Part shown: piece after piece, positions 26,501 to 35,249 of the stretch
Position numbering within the stretch: the first letter of the stretch is position 1
Layout of the letters: every line of letters begins with the position of its first letter
Assembly: GCA_021787365.1 (NCBI GenBank)
Contig: JAJYMB010000076.1
Coordinates: 1 to 64,000 of the forward strand
Direction of reading: 5' to 3'
Length of the DNA stretch: 64,000 nucleotides
Source of the DNA: Actinomycetes bacterium
Lineage (GTDB): Bacteria > Actinomycetota > Acidimicrobiia > Acidimicrobiales > Palsa-688
Translations under genes and position numbers: made by a program
Notes under the pieces: generated by a model
What the model saw: only the letters and a program-made list of their open reading frames with translations
Database searches by the model: none
What the model was told of the DNA's origin: nothing

Positions 26501-27177
26501 TGCAGGCCACCGTCGAGACCTCTCTCGGCCCTCTGGCCGGCGGCGCCCGGCTTCGCGACATAAGTCGCGGGGACCGCCTGGACGAGCTCTCCTTCGAACT
26601 GCCCGTCGCGGGCGGTGACGAGCCCTTCGGGAAGGTACTGACGGCCGAGCTCGGCGAGGTCTTCTCCAGGCACGTGCCACCGGGCACACCTCTCGGCCCC
26701 TACGCAGCCGCCCTCCAAGGGCCGGCGCTCGAGACAACTCTTCGCGGTTACCTCACGGGGAGCCTGGACCTGGTTTTCCGCCTCGGGGCTGCAGCGGGGG
26801 ACCAAGGACCAGGGGGCGGGGCACGCTACTTCCTGGCTGACTACAAGACAAACTGGCTGGCGCCGCCGGGAGAGGCCCTCAGTGCCTGGCACTACCGGCC
26901 CTCGGCCTTGGAGCAGGAGATGCTGGAGGCGAACTACGCCCTCCAAGCCCTCCTGTACCTCGTGGCACTCCACCGCTACCTCCGGTGGCGACTGCCTGGG
27001 TACCAACCTGAGGCCCACCTCGGAGGGGTTCTCTACCTGTTCGTGCGGGGCATGGCCGGCCCGGGGACGCCCGTAACCGACAACGGCCAGCCCTGTGGGG
27101 TGTTCTCCTGGGACCCGCCGGCAGCCCTCGTACGCGAAGTCTCTGACTTGCTGGCAGCCGGGGGGGGCCGGCCATGA
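23551..27177 (+). CDS. recB: Exodeoxyribonuclease V beta subunit RecB
   Basis: A 1208-residue UvrD-type helicase-nuclease from a GTG at 23551. Walker A is LEASAGTGKTYAVTGLM (about 33-50), motif Ia follows in ILAVTFTRLAT, motif II is VVLVDEFQDTDLVQWDVV (about 287-305), and motif III/IV is HLVLIGDPKQAVYAFRGADV. Motif V/VI appears in VLTVHRAKGLEFPVVYCP and MYVALSRAKHQLVLWW. The C-terminal nuclease has GSLDLVFRL and FLADYKTNW, carrying the catalytic D and K. A Gly/Ser-rich linker (GSSGSGGSGGSDGTSDG) interrupts the helicase part near residue 473. Its last four bases overlap the recD start (ATGA). Confidence 0.93.
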   Translation: MSAAELGTWGGALASEPGTSTLQFDLCGPLPGPGVTVLEASAGTGKTYAVTGLMTRFVAEGVAPLQEILAVTFTRLATGELKDRVRARLVSAELALGRSLEAGGPPPSDDPVAALLACPGPEGDEVRARRARLARALATFDSATITTTHGFCHMVLGALGVWGEVAPGAVLLEDPHDLAEEVVEDLYARWVRDKGLLPFSLKAALEVGLAAVRSPGTELGPGADRTDESPAGLRRRLADATRSEVSRRLVDANLLTYDGMLVRLADALDDPVRGAGARRRLGERYRVVLVDEFQDTDLVQWDVVRRAFASGGTHLVLIGDPKQAVYAFRGADVYAYLAAASAAPPSNRLTLERNWRSDGCLMAACDALFGPLQLGHQGIVYRRAGFHCAHPGPGITGAPVAEPLRFRWLDRRSPPPGCTLTASKPLAKKRAVNLVAEDLAADVVALLSAGAELLTGGLAGEREGAGPGAFQDDGSSGSGGSGGSDGTSDGVPARRKLEPRDIAVLVRTNEQATLVQEQLAGAGVPAVVSGTQNVLATPAARDWLALLDALQQPASRSLAAAAALSSFFGRHAEQLASGDERVWEAVHDRLHDWAGVLRRHGVAALFAEASASEQLPQHLLAELQGERRLTDLGHIAELLHGEATRSQLGPAALRAWLARRAEEAGTEGNEEEELCRRLDSDRAAVQVLTVHRAKGLEFPVVYCPYLWDAGHRGTSGKPVAYHDPEDSFRRKLDVGERGDPVYDQHFALSQEESRGEDLRQMYVALSRAKHQLVLWWVPATDSQRSALGRVLVCQRDADGALAAPYSSPPRDLAVEAALGGVAAGAPGLVSIEQMGARPPGAWRPAQSALGPRALQAMPFKRDLDVSWRRSSYSSIIFQPRAVGEEPVGSEPEETGTSDEPPAPAAGHRAAGQGEQDTEARLRAVLSPWAPVPAGAAVGTFVHSVLQGVDFSAPDLAGALEEAVAARIGTYPGDTADAASIVAGLQATVETSLGPLAGGARLRDISRGDRLDELSFELPVAGGDEPFGKVLTAELGEVFSRHVPPGTPLGPYAAALQGPALETTLRGYLTGSLDLVFRLGAAAGDQGPGGGARYFLADYKTNWLAPPGEALSAWHYRPSALEQEMLEANYALQALLYLVALHRYLRWRLPGYQPEAHLGGVLYLFVRGMAGPGTPVTDNGQPCGVFSWDPPAALVREVSDLLAAGGGRP

Positions 27178-29072
27178 CCCAGGCAGGCGACCTCGACGCG
27201 GACTTGGCGCTCGGGGTGGCGCCGGAGAGCCTGTTGGGCGTGTTCAACCGCGCCGGGGTGCTCTCTGCCGCCGATGTCCACGTCGCTTTGACCCTTGACC
27301 GGCTGGGCAGCTCCAGCGACGCCCTCGTCGAACTGGCCGCCGCCCTGGCAGTGCGCGCCCCTCGCGCCGGGCACGTGCTGGCGGACCTGGCCACGGCCCC
27401 TTCGACCGTCCTTACGGGCAGCGAGGCCGAAGTGTGCCTGGAGGAGCTGCCCTGGCCCGAGGCAAGCACCTGGTTGGAGCGGCTCGCGAGCAGCGAGCTC
27501 GTGAGCACCCCGGGCGGTGCGGCGGCCAACCGGCCCCTTCGCCTCGAAGGGAGCGCCCTGTACCTGCAGCGGTACTGGCGCGACGAGTGCTCCGTCGCCG
27601 AGGAACTGCTCCGTCGGTCCGGCGCCCCTCCGCTCGACGTCGACGAGGGGCGCATGGGGGAAGCATTGGACCGGCTGTTCCCTGACGACACTTCCGGGCT
27701 CCAGCGCGAGGCGGCGGCCAAGGCGGCGCGTTACCTGCTCTCGGTCGTCGCCGGGGGGCCGGGCACCGGCAAGACAACCACCGTGGCTCGTTTCCTCGCG
27801 CTCGCTCACGATCAGTTCACGGCGGGTGGCAAGGCTGCACCCTTGGTGGCCCTGACCGCGCCCACGGGCAAAGCCGCGGCAAGAGTGGCGGAGGCCGTGC
27901 ACGACGAGGCCCGGCGCCTGCCCCTCGGGGAAGCCGTACGCGAGTGGATGGCGGGCATCGACGCCTCCACCGTGGACCGTCTGCTCGGTCGCCACCCGGG
28001 CAGCAGTGGCCGCTTCCGTCACGACCGCCAAAACCGGCTGCCGCACGACATCGTGGTCGTCGACGAGACCTCCATGATGTCGTTGCCCCTGATGGCCAGC
28101 TTGCTCGACGCCGTGCGTCCGGACGCCCGCCTCGTCCTCCTCGGGGACCCAGAGCAGCTTGCCTCCGTGGAAGCCGGTGCGGTGCTGGCAGACATCGTCG
28201 GGCCCGCCAGGGATGCGCCAACGGGTGCCGGGAGCCCGGTCGCGCGGTGCGTCACCGTACTTTTGGACAACCATCGTTTCCATGGTGCCCTAGCCGAAGT
28301 GGCGGTCGCAGCTCGTGCCGGTGCCGGCGACACCGTCGTGAGCACTTTGAGGTACCCGCCCGGAGAGGGGGTCAGCTGGCTGGAAGTCGACCCGGCGAGC
28401 GCGGAGAGTGAAGCGCTGGCAGCCGTGCTGCAGCTAGCCGGCAACGAAGTCGAGGCCCTGGCCGAGCGCAGCTCCCTCGGCGACGCGCCCGGCGCCCTCG
28501 AGGCGCTCGGGCGGTTCAGGCTGCTTTGCGCCCACCGAGAAGGGCCGGCGGGGGCGTCTACTTGGAACGCCCTCATAGAGCGGTGGCTCTCCACCCGCTC
28601 CGCAACCGCCTCGCCCAGCGCCAGCTGGTACTCGGGCCGGCCCGTCGTTGTGACCGAGAACGACTACAGCCTCGGGCTGTGGAACGGCGACCTCGGCGTC
28701 GCAGTTCGCGAAGGTGACCGGTTGGTCGTGGTGTTCCAGCGGGGTGCGTCGCTCGTCCGGGTGAGCCCCTCGCGCCTGACGGCCGTGCAGACCGCCTTCG
28801 CCATGACGGCCCATCGGGCGCAGGGTTCGGAGTTCGACGAGGTAGTCTTCGTCCTGCCGCCGGCGCCGGCTCGTATCCTCACCCGGGAGCTCTTTTACAC
28901 GGCCGTGACCAGGGCTCGTAGCGCGGTGACCGTGGTGGGTACCGAAGACGCGGTGCGTTTTGCGGTCGAGCGCCCCGTCGCACGTGCCTCGGGCTTGGCG
29001 GCCCGGCTTTGGGCTGCCGGCGCGCCCGACCCGGAGGCGGCGGGGAGCTCCCGCCCGGGGGCCGGACGTTGA
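27174..29072 (+). CDS. recD: Exodeoxyribonuclease V alpha subunit RecD
   Basis: A 632-residue SF1B helicase. After an N-terminal domain of about 190 residues, Walker A reads VVAGGPGTGKTTTVARFL, Walker B VVVDETSMMSLPLM, motif III LLGDPEQLASVEAGAVL, and motif VI FAMTAHRAQGSEFDEV with TAVTRARSAV following. It is the 5'-3' motor of RecBCD. Start ATG overlaps the recB stop; its TGA overlaps a TTG (TTGA) that begins the downstream glnD-like gene, so the nitrogen-signalling gene is coupled to the repair operon. Confidence 0.93.
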   Translation: MTQAGDLDADLALGVAPESLLGVFNRAGVLSAADVHVALTLDRLGSSSDALVELAAALAVRAPRAGHVLADLATAPSTVLTGSEAEVCLEELPWPEASTWLERLASSELVSTPGGAAANRPLRLEGSALYLQRYWRDECSVAEELLRRSGAPPLDVDEGRMGEALDRLFPDDTSGLQREAAAKAARYLLSVVAGGPGTGKTTTVARFLALAHDQFTAGGKAAPLVALTAPTGKAAARVAEAVHDEARRLPLGEAVREWMAGIDASTVDRLLGRHPGSSGRFRHDRQNRLPHDIVVVDETSMMSLPLMASLLDAVRPDARLVLLGDPEQLASVEAGAVLADIVGPARDAPTGAGSPVARCVTVLLDNHRFHGALAEVAVAARAGAGDTVVSTLRYPPGEGVSWLEVDPASAESEALAAVLQLAGNEVEALAERSSLGDAPGALEALGRFRLLCAHREGPAGASTWNALIERWLSTRSATASPSASWYSGRPVVVTENDYSLGLWNGDLGVAVREGDRLVVVFQRGASLVRVSPSRLTAVQTAFAMTAHRAQGSEFDEVVFVLPPAPARILTRELFYTAVTRARSAVTVVGTEDAVRFAVERPVARASGLAARLWAAGAPDPEAAGSSRPGAGR

Positions 29073-31621
29073 GCCCGCCCGCCGGCGAGGCGGCACCGTG
29101 GCCGAAGCTGAGCCTCGGCTGGGAGCGGCTTTGCCAGGACCGCTCGCTGCACGGCAGGGACTGGAGCGCCGCGGCCGGCGAGCTGGCTGACGGTTGGCTG
29201 CGGGATCTCTTCGCACGCGCCGTCGCCGGCGTGGGACCGCCACCTGCTCTCTCGCCGGGGCGGCTCTCCGGGCTACGGGCCCGCTGGCGGGGCGGCGAAG
29301 CGACCGCGGCCGGAGAGGACGCTGGCCCGGGCCGAGGCCTGGCGCTCGTCGCCGTGGGAAGCCTCGGGCGGGGCGACCTCGCTCCGGGCAGTGACCTCGA
29401 CCTGTTGCTGGTCCACTCGGGCCGAGCTGACGTGACGGAGGTGGCCGACCGGCTGTGGTACCCGATCTGGGACGACCCCATGCCGCTCGACCACAGCGTC
29501 CGGACTCTGGCCCAGGTGACCCAGGCAGCCGAGTCGGACCTCCGGGTGGCGCTCGGTTTGCTGGACGCCCGCCCGGTTGCCGGCGACCCCGAGCTCGGCG
29601 CGCGCGTTGTCCAGCTCGGGCGGCGCCTGTGGCAAGCCCACACCCCCAGGTGGGTACCCCAGGTCCTCGCGGCTCGGGAAGCGGCGCAAAATAGCCATGG
29701 TGACGTGGCCTTCCTGCTGGAGCCGGAGCTCCAAGAAGCCCGGGGCGGGCTCCGTGACGTGCAGGTCCTGGCCCTCTTGGCCCAGTTCACGCCCGTAACC
29801 GCGGGGTTGGCTTTCCAACCCTCGCTCACCGCCGCGGCCGACCTGCTCCATGGGGCCAGGGTCGAACTGCAACGCCTCAGCCGGCGGCGAAGCGAGAGGC
29901 TCTTGCTCGAAGACGGCGATGCGGTGGCCGCGGCGCTCGGGATGAGCGGGCGCGAAGAACTGGCCCACCGGCTGGCGGACGCCGGCAGGACGGTGGCCTG
30001 GGCGGTCGAAGACGGCTCCCGGCGGGTGCAGTCGTGGCTCGCCGGGCCGCGCGGGCGTGGAGGCTCGGCCGACAGGCTTGTCGAGCCCGGGTTGGTGCTG
30101 CGTGACGACGAGGTTGTCGTCCCACTGGCCACCCCTGTCAAAGACGACCCTTCCCTGGCCTTGCGGGCGGCGGCGGCTTCGGCCGAACTCGGCGTGCCTC
30201 TCGCCCGCACCACCTTGGCACGCCTCGCGCTCGAGGCACCCGTCCCGGAACTGCCCTGGCCGGAGGAGGTCCTGCGAGCCTTTCTCCGCCTGCTCGCCGA
30301 CGCCCCCGCCAGCACCCACGCCATAGAAACTCTCGACCAGCTGGGCGTGTGGGAACGCTATATGCCCGAGTGGCCGAAGGTTCGCAACCGCCCGCAGTTC
30401 GACCCCTACCACCGCTTTACGGTGGACCGGCACCTCCTGGAGACGGTGGCCAATGTGGCGGCCCGTGCTCGCGACGTGCACCGGCCAGACCTCCTGCTGC
30501 TCGGGGCGCTTCTCCACGATGTCGGAAAGGGTGCGGGTGAGGACCATTCGCGCGCCGGTGCCGCCATTGCCGCCTTGGCGTCGGAGCGCTTCGGGCTGGC
30601 GGGCCCGGACGCCGCCACGCTCGAGAAGCTCGTGCTCCACCACCTGCTGTTGCCGGACACAGCGACGAGGCGCGACATCGAGGACCCGGCGACGGCGAAG
30701 ACCGTAGCGGAGGCGGTGGGCGACGCGACGACCCTGGAACTACTGGCGGCTCTCACGGAAGCTGATGGGAAGGCGACAGGGCCGTCGGCGTGGAGCGAGT
30801 GGAAGGCCCGCCTGGTCGAGCGGCTCGTTGAGCGCGCCGGCGCCCTTCTGGAGGGAAAGCCGCTGGTCGAGGGCACACCCTTTCCTACAGAGGACCACCG
30901 TCGCCTGATGTCGAGCGGCGGCTTAGAAGTAGTGCCCGGCCCACGCGAGCTCGTGGTCGTGGGGCGTGACCGCCCCGGGCTCCTCGCCGACGTCACCGGG
31001 GCCTTGGCGCTCCATGGGATTGCGGTGCTCCAAGCGCGCGTCCACAGCGAGGACGGCCAAGCATTGGAGGTCTTCACCCTCGACCTGCCCGATGGCGCCG
31101 CGCCGAGATGGCAACGCGTGACCCGGGATATCGAAGGCGCTGCCCTCGGCCACCTCGACATCACCGGGGCATTGGCCAGGAGCGAGCTGCAACGCACCGA
31201 CCGCCGGCGTAGGCGTTCGCCGGCGCTACCCCCACCAGAGGTGAGGGTGACCCTGGACAACCACGGGGCCAGCAGCGCAACCATCCTCGAGGTCCGCGCC
31301 CCCGACGCCCCCGGCCTGCTTCACCGAGTGGCGGCCGCCCTAACGGGCCTCGGCCTCGACATAGTTTCCGCGCGCGTGTCCACGCTCGCCAACGCGGCCG
31401 TGGACACTTTCTACGTGCGCCAGGCCGGCGACAAACTAACCCCGGACGACGCCGAGGCCGCCCGGCAAGCCCTCGAAGCAGCGCTCGGAACTGCGGCGCC
31501 CGGAACTGCGGCGCCCGGAACTGCGGCGCCCGGAACTGCGGCTGCCGGAGCTGCGGCGCCCGGAACTGCGGCGCCCGGAACTGCGGCTGCCGGAGAAAGT
31601 CGTAACGCTCCCGAAACATAG
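29069..31621 (+). CDS. glnD: [Protein-PII] nucleotidyltransferase GlnD
   Basis: About 850 residues from a TTG at 29069 that overlaps the recD stop; an upstream ATG at 29009 would overlap recD by 64 bases and is less likely. Domains in order: nucleotidyltransferase (LALVAVGSLGRGDLAPGSDL, D-L-D pair), a GlnD-specific linker (QEARGGLRDVQVLALLAQF), an HD phosphohydrolase domain (HRFTVDRHLLETV, LGALLHDVGKGAGEDHS), and two ACT domains (VVGRDRPGLLADVTGALAL and VRAPDAPGLLHRVAAALTGL) that sense glutamine. GlnD modifies and demodifies PII; in actinobacteria the modification is adenylylation rather than uridylylation. amt and glnK lie just downstream. The C-terminal 35-40 residues are encoded by a 15-base tandem repeat (GTAAP units). 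Confidence 0.9.
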   Translation: MSPPAGEAAPWPKLSLGWERLCQDRSLHGRDWSAAAGELADGWLRDLFARAVAGVGPPPALSPGRLSGLRARWRGGEATAAGEDAGPGRGLALVAVGSLGRGDLAPGSDLDLLLVHSGRADVTEVADRLWYPIWDDPMPLDHSVRTLAQVTQAAESDLRVALGLLDARPVAGDPELGARVVQLGRRLWQAHTPRWVPQVLAAREAAQNSHGDVAFLLEPELQEARGGLRDVQVLALLAQFTPVTAGLAFQPSLTAAADLLHGARVELQRLSRRRSERLLLEDGDAVAAALGMSGREELAHRLADAGRTVAWAVEDGSRRVQSWLAGPRGRGGSADRLVEPGLVLRDDEVVVPLATPVKDDPSLALRAAAASAELGVPLARTTLARLALEAPVPELPWPEEVLRAFLRLLADAPASTHAIETLDQLGVWERYMPEWPKVRNRPQFDPYHRFTVDRHLLETVANVAARARDVHRPDLLLLGALLHDVGKGAGEDHSRAGAAIAALASERFGLAGPDAATLEKLVLHHLLLPDTATRRDIEDPATAKTVAEAVGDATTLELLAALTEADGKATGPSAWSEWKARLVERLVERAGALLEGKPLVEGTPFPTEDHRRLMSSGGLEVVPGPRELVVVGRDRPGLLADVTGALALHGIAVLQARVHSEDGQALEVFTLDLPDGAAPRWQRVTRDIEGAALGHLDITGALARSELQRTDRRRRRSPALPPPEVRVTLDNHGASSATILEVRAPDAPGLLHRVAAALTGLGLDIVSARVSTLANAAVDTFYVRQAGDKLTPDDAEAARQALEAALGTAAPGTAAPGTAAPGTAAAGAAAPGTAAPGTAAAGESRNAPET
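31486..31590 (+). repeat. 15-base tandem repeat, 7 copies, encoding GTAAP units
   Basis: Seven consecutive units of CGGAACTGCGGCGCC (variants GCTGC and CGGAGC in units 4, 5 and 7) lie at the 3' end of glnD. The unit is five codons, so copy-number slippage keeps the frame and only lengthens or shortens an Ala/Pro/Gly/Thr tail. Confidence 0.9.
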
Positions 31622-31726
31622 CGGTAGCTGCTTCGAAACACGCTGCCCCTACCTTCGCGAGGAGCCCCTGGCCCAGCTGCGCCGAAGGGCTCTCGAACGC
31701 TTCCGAACGCACTAGGAGGAGGGCTT

Positions 31727-33220
31727 TTGCAGCACCTTTTGGTCCACTTGCAAGCCGCCGCGTCGCCCAGCTTCTCGGACAAGCCGTACCTGAACACCGG
31801 CGACAACGCGTGGCAGATGACCGCGGCCACCTTCGTGGCCCTGATGAGCGTCCCTGGCCTGGCCGTCCTCTTCGGCGGCCTGGTCCAAAAGAAATGGGTG
31901 GTCAACACGATGTTCATGACCTTCGCCGGGTTCGCAGCGGTCCTCGTCGTCTGGGTGCTCTGGGCGTACCACATGGGCTTTGGCTCGCCCTGGTTCCGAG
32001 GGGCGAACTGGAAGCCGTCGAGCGACCCCATCACCAACTTTTTCGCCAACTTCGTCGGCCACCCGGGCACGACGCTTTCGAGCAAGGGCTTGGAGTCCCA
32101 GGCGAGCATCCCGCTCGTCAACGGGGGCATGCCCCCGTTCGCCCTGCCCAATGCGAGCGTCGTGTACTTCCAGTTCGTGTTCGCGGCCATAACACCGCTC
32201 CTTTTCCTCGGGAGCGTGCTCAGCCGGATCAGGTTCAAGGTCTGGCTGATCTTCGTCCCGTTGTGGACCTCTCTCGCCTATGCCGTCAACGCCTTCTTGC
32301 TCTGGGGCGGCGGCTACTGGGCGCAGCAGGGCGCCGGCGACTTCTCGGGCGGCTACGTCATCCACCTCGCCGCCGGGACGAGCGGCTTCGTGGCCGCAGC
32401 CATGATCGGCCCCCGCATAAAAAAGGACAGGGAAAGGGCGCTCCCCCACAGCCTGCCGCTGGTGGCGATCGGCGCCGGCATCGTGTGGCTCGGCTGGAAC
32501 GGCTTCAACGGCGGTGACCCTTACTTCGCCAGCGCCGACGCAGCCACAGCAGTCATAAACACCAACATGGCCACGGCCGCGGCTTTGCTCACCTGGGTGC
32601 TCTGGGACATGTTCTTGGGCCCCGCCAAGAAGCCCACCTTCCTCGGCGCCGTCAACGGGATGGTGGTCGGCCTGGTGGCGATCACGCCCTCCGCTGGCTA
32701 CGTGAACGGCGCCGGCGCCCTCCTGATTGGCGCCATCGACTCCACGATCGTGTGGATGGCCTGGACCTACCTGTCACGGGCCAGCTTCATGAAGAAGGTG
32801 GACGACGCCATGGGGGTCGTCTACACCCACGGCATAGCCGGCTTCATGGGGGGCATCCTGCTCGGCGTTTTCGCCGACCCCACGGTCGTCGAGTACCAGA
32901 GCGTCAACGGGACCAAGTTCTCGATCACCGGCGCCCTCTACGGCCATCCGAAACAGGTGCTGATCCAGTTCTTGGCCGGCGTCACCATCATCTTGTGGGA
33001 CGCCCTCGTGACCTTTGTCATATTGAAAGTGATCAGCTTCTTCACTCCCTTGCGGATGACCGACGAAGAGTGCGAGGTCGGCGACCTGGCTGTCCACGAT
33101 GAAGAGGGTTACCCCGAGGTCGAGGGCGTATCGAGGGTCTTGCCCGGCTATGGCGAGGCGGCCGGGGTGCCGGCCCTGGCGCCAGCCGCCGGCGGCATCC
33201 GGGTTGGAGGTGGTGCCTGA
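31727..33220 (+). CDS. amt: Ammonium transporter Amt
   Basis: A 497-residue Amt/Mep/Rh channel beginning at a TTG after AGGAGGAGGG. Eleven helices are visible. The twin histidines of the pore are in GGYVIHLAAGTSGFV and VVYTHGIAGFMGGILL; other signatures are GIVWLGWNGFNGG and TPSAGYVNGAGALLIGAIDS. The C-terminal cytoplasmic tail is long and ends AGGIRVGGGA. The stop overlaps the glnK start (TGATG), the arrangement conserved across bacteria, so that PII can plug the channel when nitrogen is ample. Confidence 0.94.
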   Translation: MQHLLVHLQAAASPSFSDKPYLNTGDNAWQMTAATFVALMSVPGLAVLFGGLVQKKWVVNTMFMTFAGFAAVLVVWVLWAYHMGFGSPWFRGANWKPSSDPITNFFANFVGHPGTTLSSKGLESQASIPLVNGGMPPFALPNASVVYFQFVFAAITPLLFLGSVLSRIRFKVWLIFVPLWTSLAYAVNAFLLWGGGYWAQQGAGDFSGGYVIHLAAGTSGFVAAAMIGPRIKKDRERALPHSLPLVAIGAGIVWLGWNGFNGGDPYFASADAATAVINTNMATAAALLTWVLWDMFLGPAKKPTFLGAVNGMVVGLVAITPSAGYVNGAGALLIGAIDSTIVWMAWTYLSRASFMKKVDDAMGVVYTHGIAGFMGGILLGVFADPTVVEYQSVNGTKFSITGALYGHPKQVLIQFLAGVTIILWDALVTFVILKVISFFTPLRMTDEECEVGDLAVHDEEGYPEVEGVSRVLPGYGEAAGVPALAPAAGGIRVGGGA

Positions 33221-33558
33221 TGGTCCTGGTGACAGCCGTCATCAAGCCACACGCCCTCGACGCCGTACGCGAGGCGCTCTCCTACCTCGGGGTCGCCGGG
33301 ATGACGATCTCAGAGGTGAAGGGCTTCGGGCGCCAACGCGGCCACACCGAAATCTACCGGGGCGCCGAGTACCGCGTCGAGTACCTGCCGAAAATAAAGG
33401 TGGAGGTCCTGTCGGCCGCGGAGATGGCAGACGACATCGTGGAACTGATCACCAAGGCCGCCCGTACCGGCAAGATCGGCGATGGCAAGATCTGGGTCAC
33501 CCCAGTCGACAGCGTGACCCGGATCCGCACCGGCGAAACCGGGCCGAGCGCCATCTGA
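33220..33558 (+). CDS. glnK: Nitrogen regulatory protein P-II (GlnK)
   Basis: A 112-residue PII trimer subunit. The T-loop contains Tyr51 (EIYRGAEYRVEYLPKIKVEV region), the residue modified by GlnD. The B-loop is TGKIGDGKIWV and the C-loop VTRIRTGETG. The start ATG shares a base with the amt stop. With glnD upstream and amt immediately before it, this is a complete ammonium sensing and uptake set. Confidence 0.95.
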   Translation: MVLVTAVIKPHALDAVREALSYLGVAGMTISEVKGFGRQRGHTEIYRGAEYRVEYLPKIKVEVLSAAEMADDIVELITKAARTGKIGDGKIWVTPVDSVTRIRTGETGPSAI

Positions 33559-33585
33559 AGCGAAACGAGGGTAGGAGCGAGCGAG

Positions 33586-33972
33586 ATGGCACGAGGCAAG
33601 TTCCGGACGAAAAAGAGCGGAACCACTTCGGCCCCTCGGGGCGTTAAGTACCCGAGGGTGGGTTCCCAGCCGGGAGCGGCCAGCACGGTGCCGGGCGCTC
33701 CGAAGCAGCTGAACCAGCTCCATAGAGCGGCCGGGGCCGGCAGCCAGGCGGGGCTGCCAGTCCTGGGCATTGCTGTCATGTCCCCCTGGGGGTGGCGCAT
33801 CCTGGCCGTTTTCACCATGGTCGCCCTGGGCCTGTGCCTCACCTTCTTCATCGACGGCAAGACCGTCTTCGGCGCCCTCTGGGTGGTGGTGAGCGTGGCA
33901 TGGGGAGGGTTCAGCTACAGGCTCTGGCGTCAACACCTCGACTGGGACAGCACGTCCCAGCTCGCCCCCTAA
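33586..33972 (+). CDS. Small membrane protein with two helices, unknown function
   Basis: A 128-residue protein 27 bases after glnK, on the same strand, with AGGGTAGGAGCGAG upstream of its ATG. It has a basic, disordered N-terminus (ARGKFRTKKSGTTSAPRG), then two hydrophobic segments (ILAVFTMVALGLCLTFFI and VFGALWVVVSVAWGGFSY). I do not recognise a family. Position suggests cotranscription with amt-glnK. Confidence 0.6.
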   Translation: MARGKFRTKKSGTTSAPRGVKYPRVGSQPGAASTVPGAPKQLNQLHRAAGAGSQAGLPVLGIAVMSPWGWRILAVFTMVALGLCLTFFIDGKTVFGALWVVVSVAWGGFSYRLWRQHLDWDSTSQLAP

Positions 33973-34008
33973 CAGACGACCTCGCCGGCACCGGAGAACA
34001 CCGCCGGC

Positions 34009-35151
34009 TCAGCCGGTCACCCTGACCTCTTCGCCGTTGGGTACGAGTTCCTCCCAGGTGTTGCCCGGGGCAAGCGTGATCCTGGTGCCGTCGGCCTCCA
34101 CGAAGGTGGCCGGGTCGGCGAGCTTGGGCCTCACCCAGCGGCCCACGAACTCTTCCCCGTTACGGAACACCCAGGCCGGGCCGGACCCGGTCAAGGTGCA
34201 GTCGGTTTCGTGGGCGCCGGCGGCGTCCTCCAGGTAGGGAGTGGAGTACTCGACGACGTGCAGGATGACCACGTTGACCGCCGAGATCTGAGCGCCGTTG
34301 CCCAGCATGGCTGGCCCGTTGTCCTCCGGGGTGCAGACCTGCTGCTCCCCCGGCGGGCAGGCATAGGAGCGCAGCCACCGGTGGAGGCCTGGCGTCCAGG
34401 TCCAAGTGGTGATGTCTAGGGGGTAGTCCACATGGGCAGCGGTCACGGGCTTGCCGCCGGCCGGTGGGTGCCCGTAGCTGAAGATTGGCCTGGGCACGGT
34501 CTCGGGGTAGCCTTTGGCCGCCGCAACCTGGTAAAGCCGCTCGGTGGAAGTGACCAGGTTGTGGGGTTCGAGGCGCGTCGGGTCGCGCCAGTAGGCCTGG
34601 CCTTGCGTCATGGCCCCGACGTCTTCCAGCAGTGAGGTCGGTGAGTCGACCGCTTCGACGACGGGCTGGATCGCCCCTGAGTAGGCGAAGAGGACCTTGC
34701 CCAGGGGCTTCAGGATTTTAATGTCGACGAACCGAGCCGAACGCACCGGTTCGATGCGAGGAGCCCCCTGGCACTGGTAGACGGCAATGAAGCGGGTGAT
34801 GCCCCCCTCGACGGGTTCCTCGAAGACGATGTCGGCGCGGTTCAGGCCCCATTGAGGGCGAGCCGCGGGAAGGTTCTCCACCTTGACCGCGATCGCGGCC
34901 CGCTGCGGCACCTTGCCGGCGGGGGACGGGGCCCCGGTGAGGGGGCAGAGGGCCACGTGCTTGGGCCGGCTGGTAGTCGTCGGCGCTGGCGCCGTCCTCG
35001 CAGTGGTGGTGCTGCTAGACGATGTCGAGGCGATCGCCGCCTTCTTGGCGCCACTGCCGCAGCCGCCCACTAGGGCTGCGGCGGCGGACACCGTGGCCAC
35101 CACACTGAGAGAAGCCATCCCCCGACGGCATCCGCCGGCTCCCCGTTTCAT
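34009..35151 (-). CDS. DUF3048 (YerB-like) lipoprotein
   Basis: A 380-residue lipoprotein from the ATG at 35151 (the frame is open 13 codons further). The signal peptide ends in a lipobox ALVGGC, then comes a Ser/Thr/Pro linker. The DUF3048 domain begins at CPLTGAPSPAGKVPQRAAIA and VKVENLPAARPQWGLNRADI, with FEEPVEGGITRFIAVY and PVRSARFVDIKIL typical of YerB. A second, C-terminal part (GNTWEELVPNGEEV) completes the two-domain protein. Function of the family is unknown; surface location is expected. Confidence 0.88.
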   Translation of the reverse strand: MKRGAGGCRRGMASLSVVATVSAAAALVGGCGSGAKKAAIASTSSSSTTTARTAPAPTTTSRPKHVALCPLTGAPSPAGKVPQRAAIAVKVENLPAARPQWGLNRADIVFEEPVEGGITRFIAVYQCQGAPRIEPVRSARFVDIKILKPLGKVLFAYSGAIQPVVEAVDSPTSLLEDVGAMTQGQAYWRDPTRLEPHNLVTSTERLYQVAAAKGYPETVPRPIFSYGHPPAGGKPVTAAHVDYPLDITTWTWTPGLHRWLRSYACPPGEQQVCTPEDNGPAMLGNGAQISAVNVVILHVVEYSTPYLEDAAGAHETDCTLTGSGPAWVFRNGEEFVGRWVRPKLADPATFVEADGTRITLAPGNTWEELVPNGEEVRVTG

Positions 35152-35249
35152 CGTGGGCCAAACCCTACCGGGCAACCCAGCGGCGGTCACGCACGCCTGG
35201 GCGGCGCCCGCTGTACTGGCTGTGCCGGCGGCCTTCGGCCGGCTCCGGG

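Noticed and set aside
31486-31590. CRISPR-like array
   Set aside because: The units are 15 bases with no spacers and lie in the glnD reading frame; it is a coding tandem repeat. No CRISPR array was seen anywhere.
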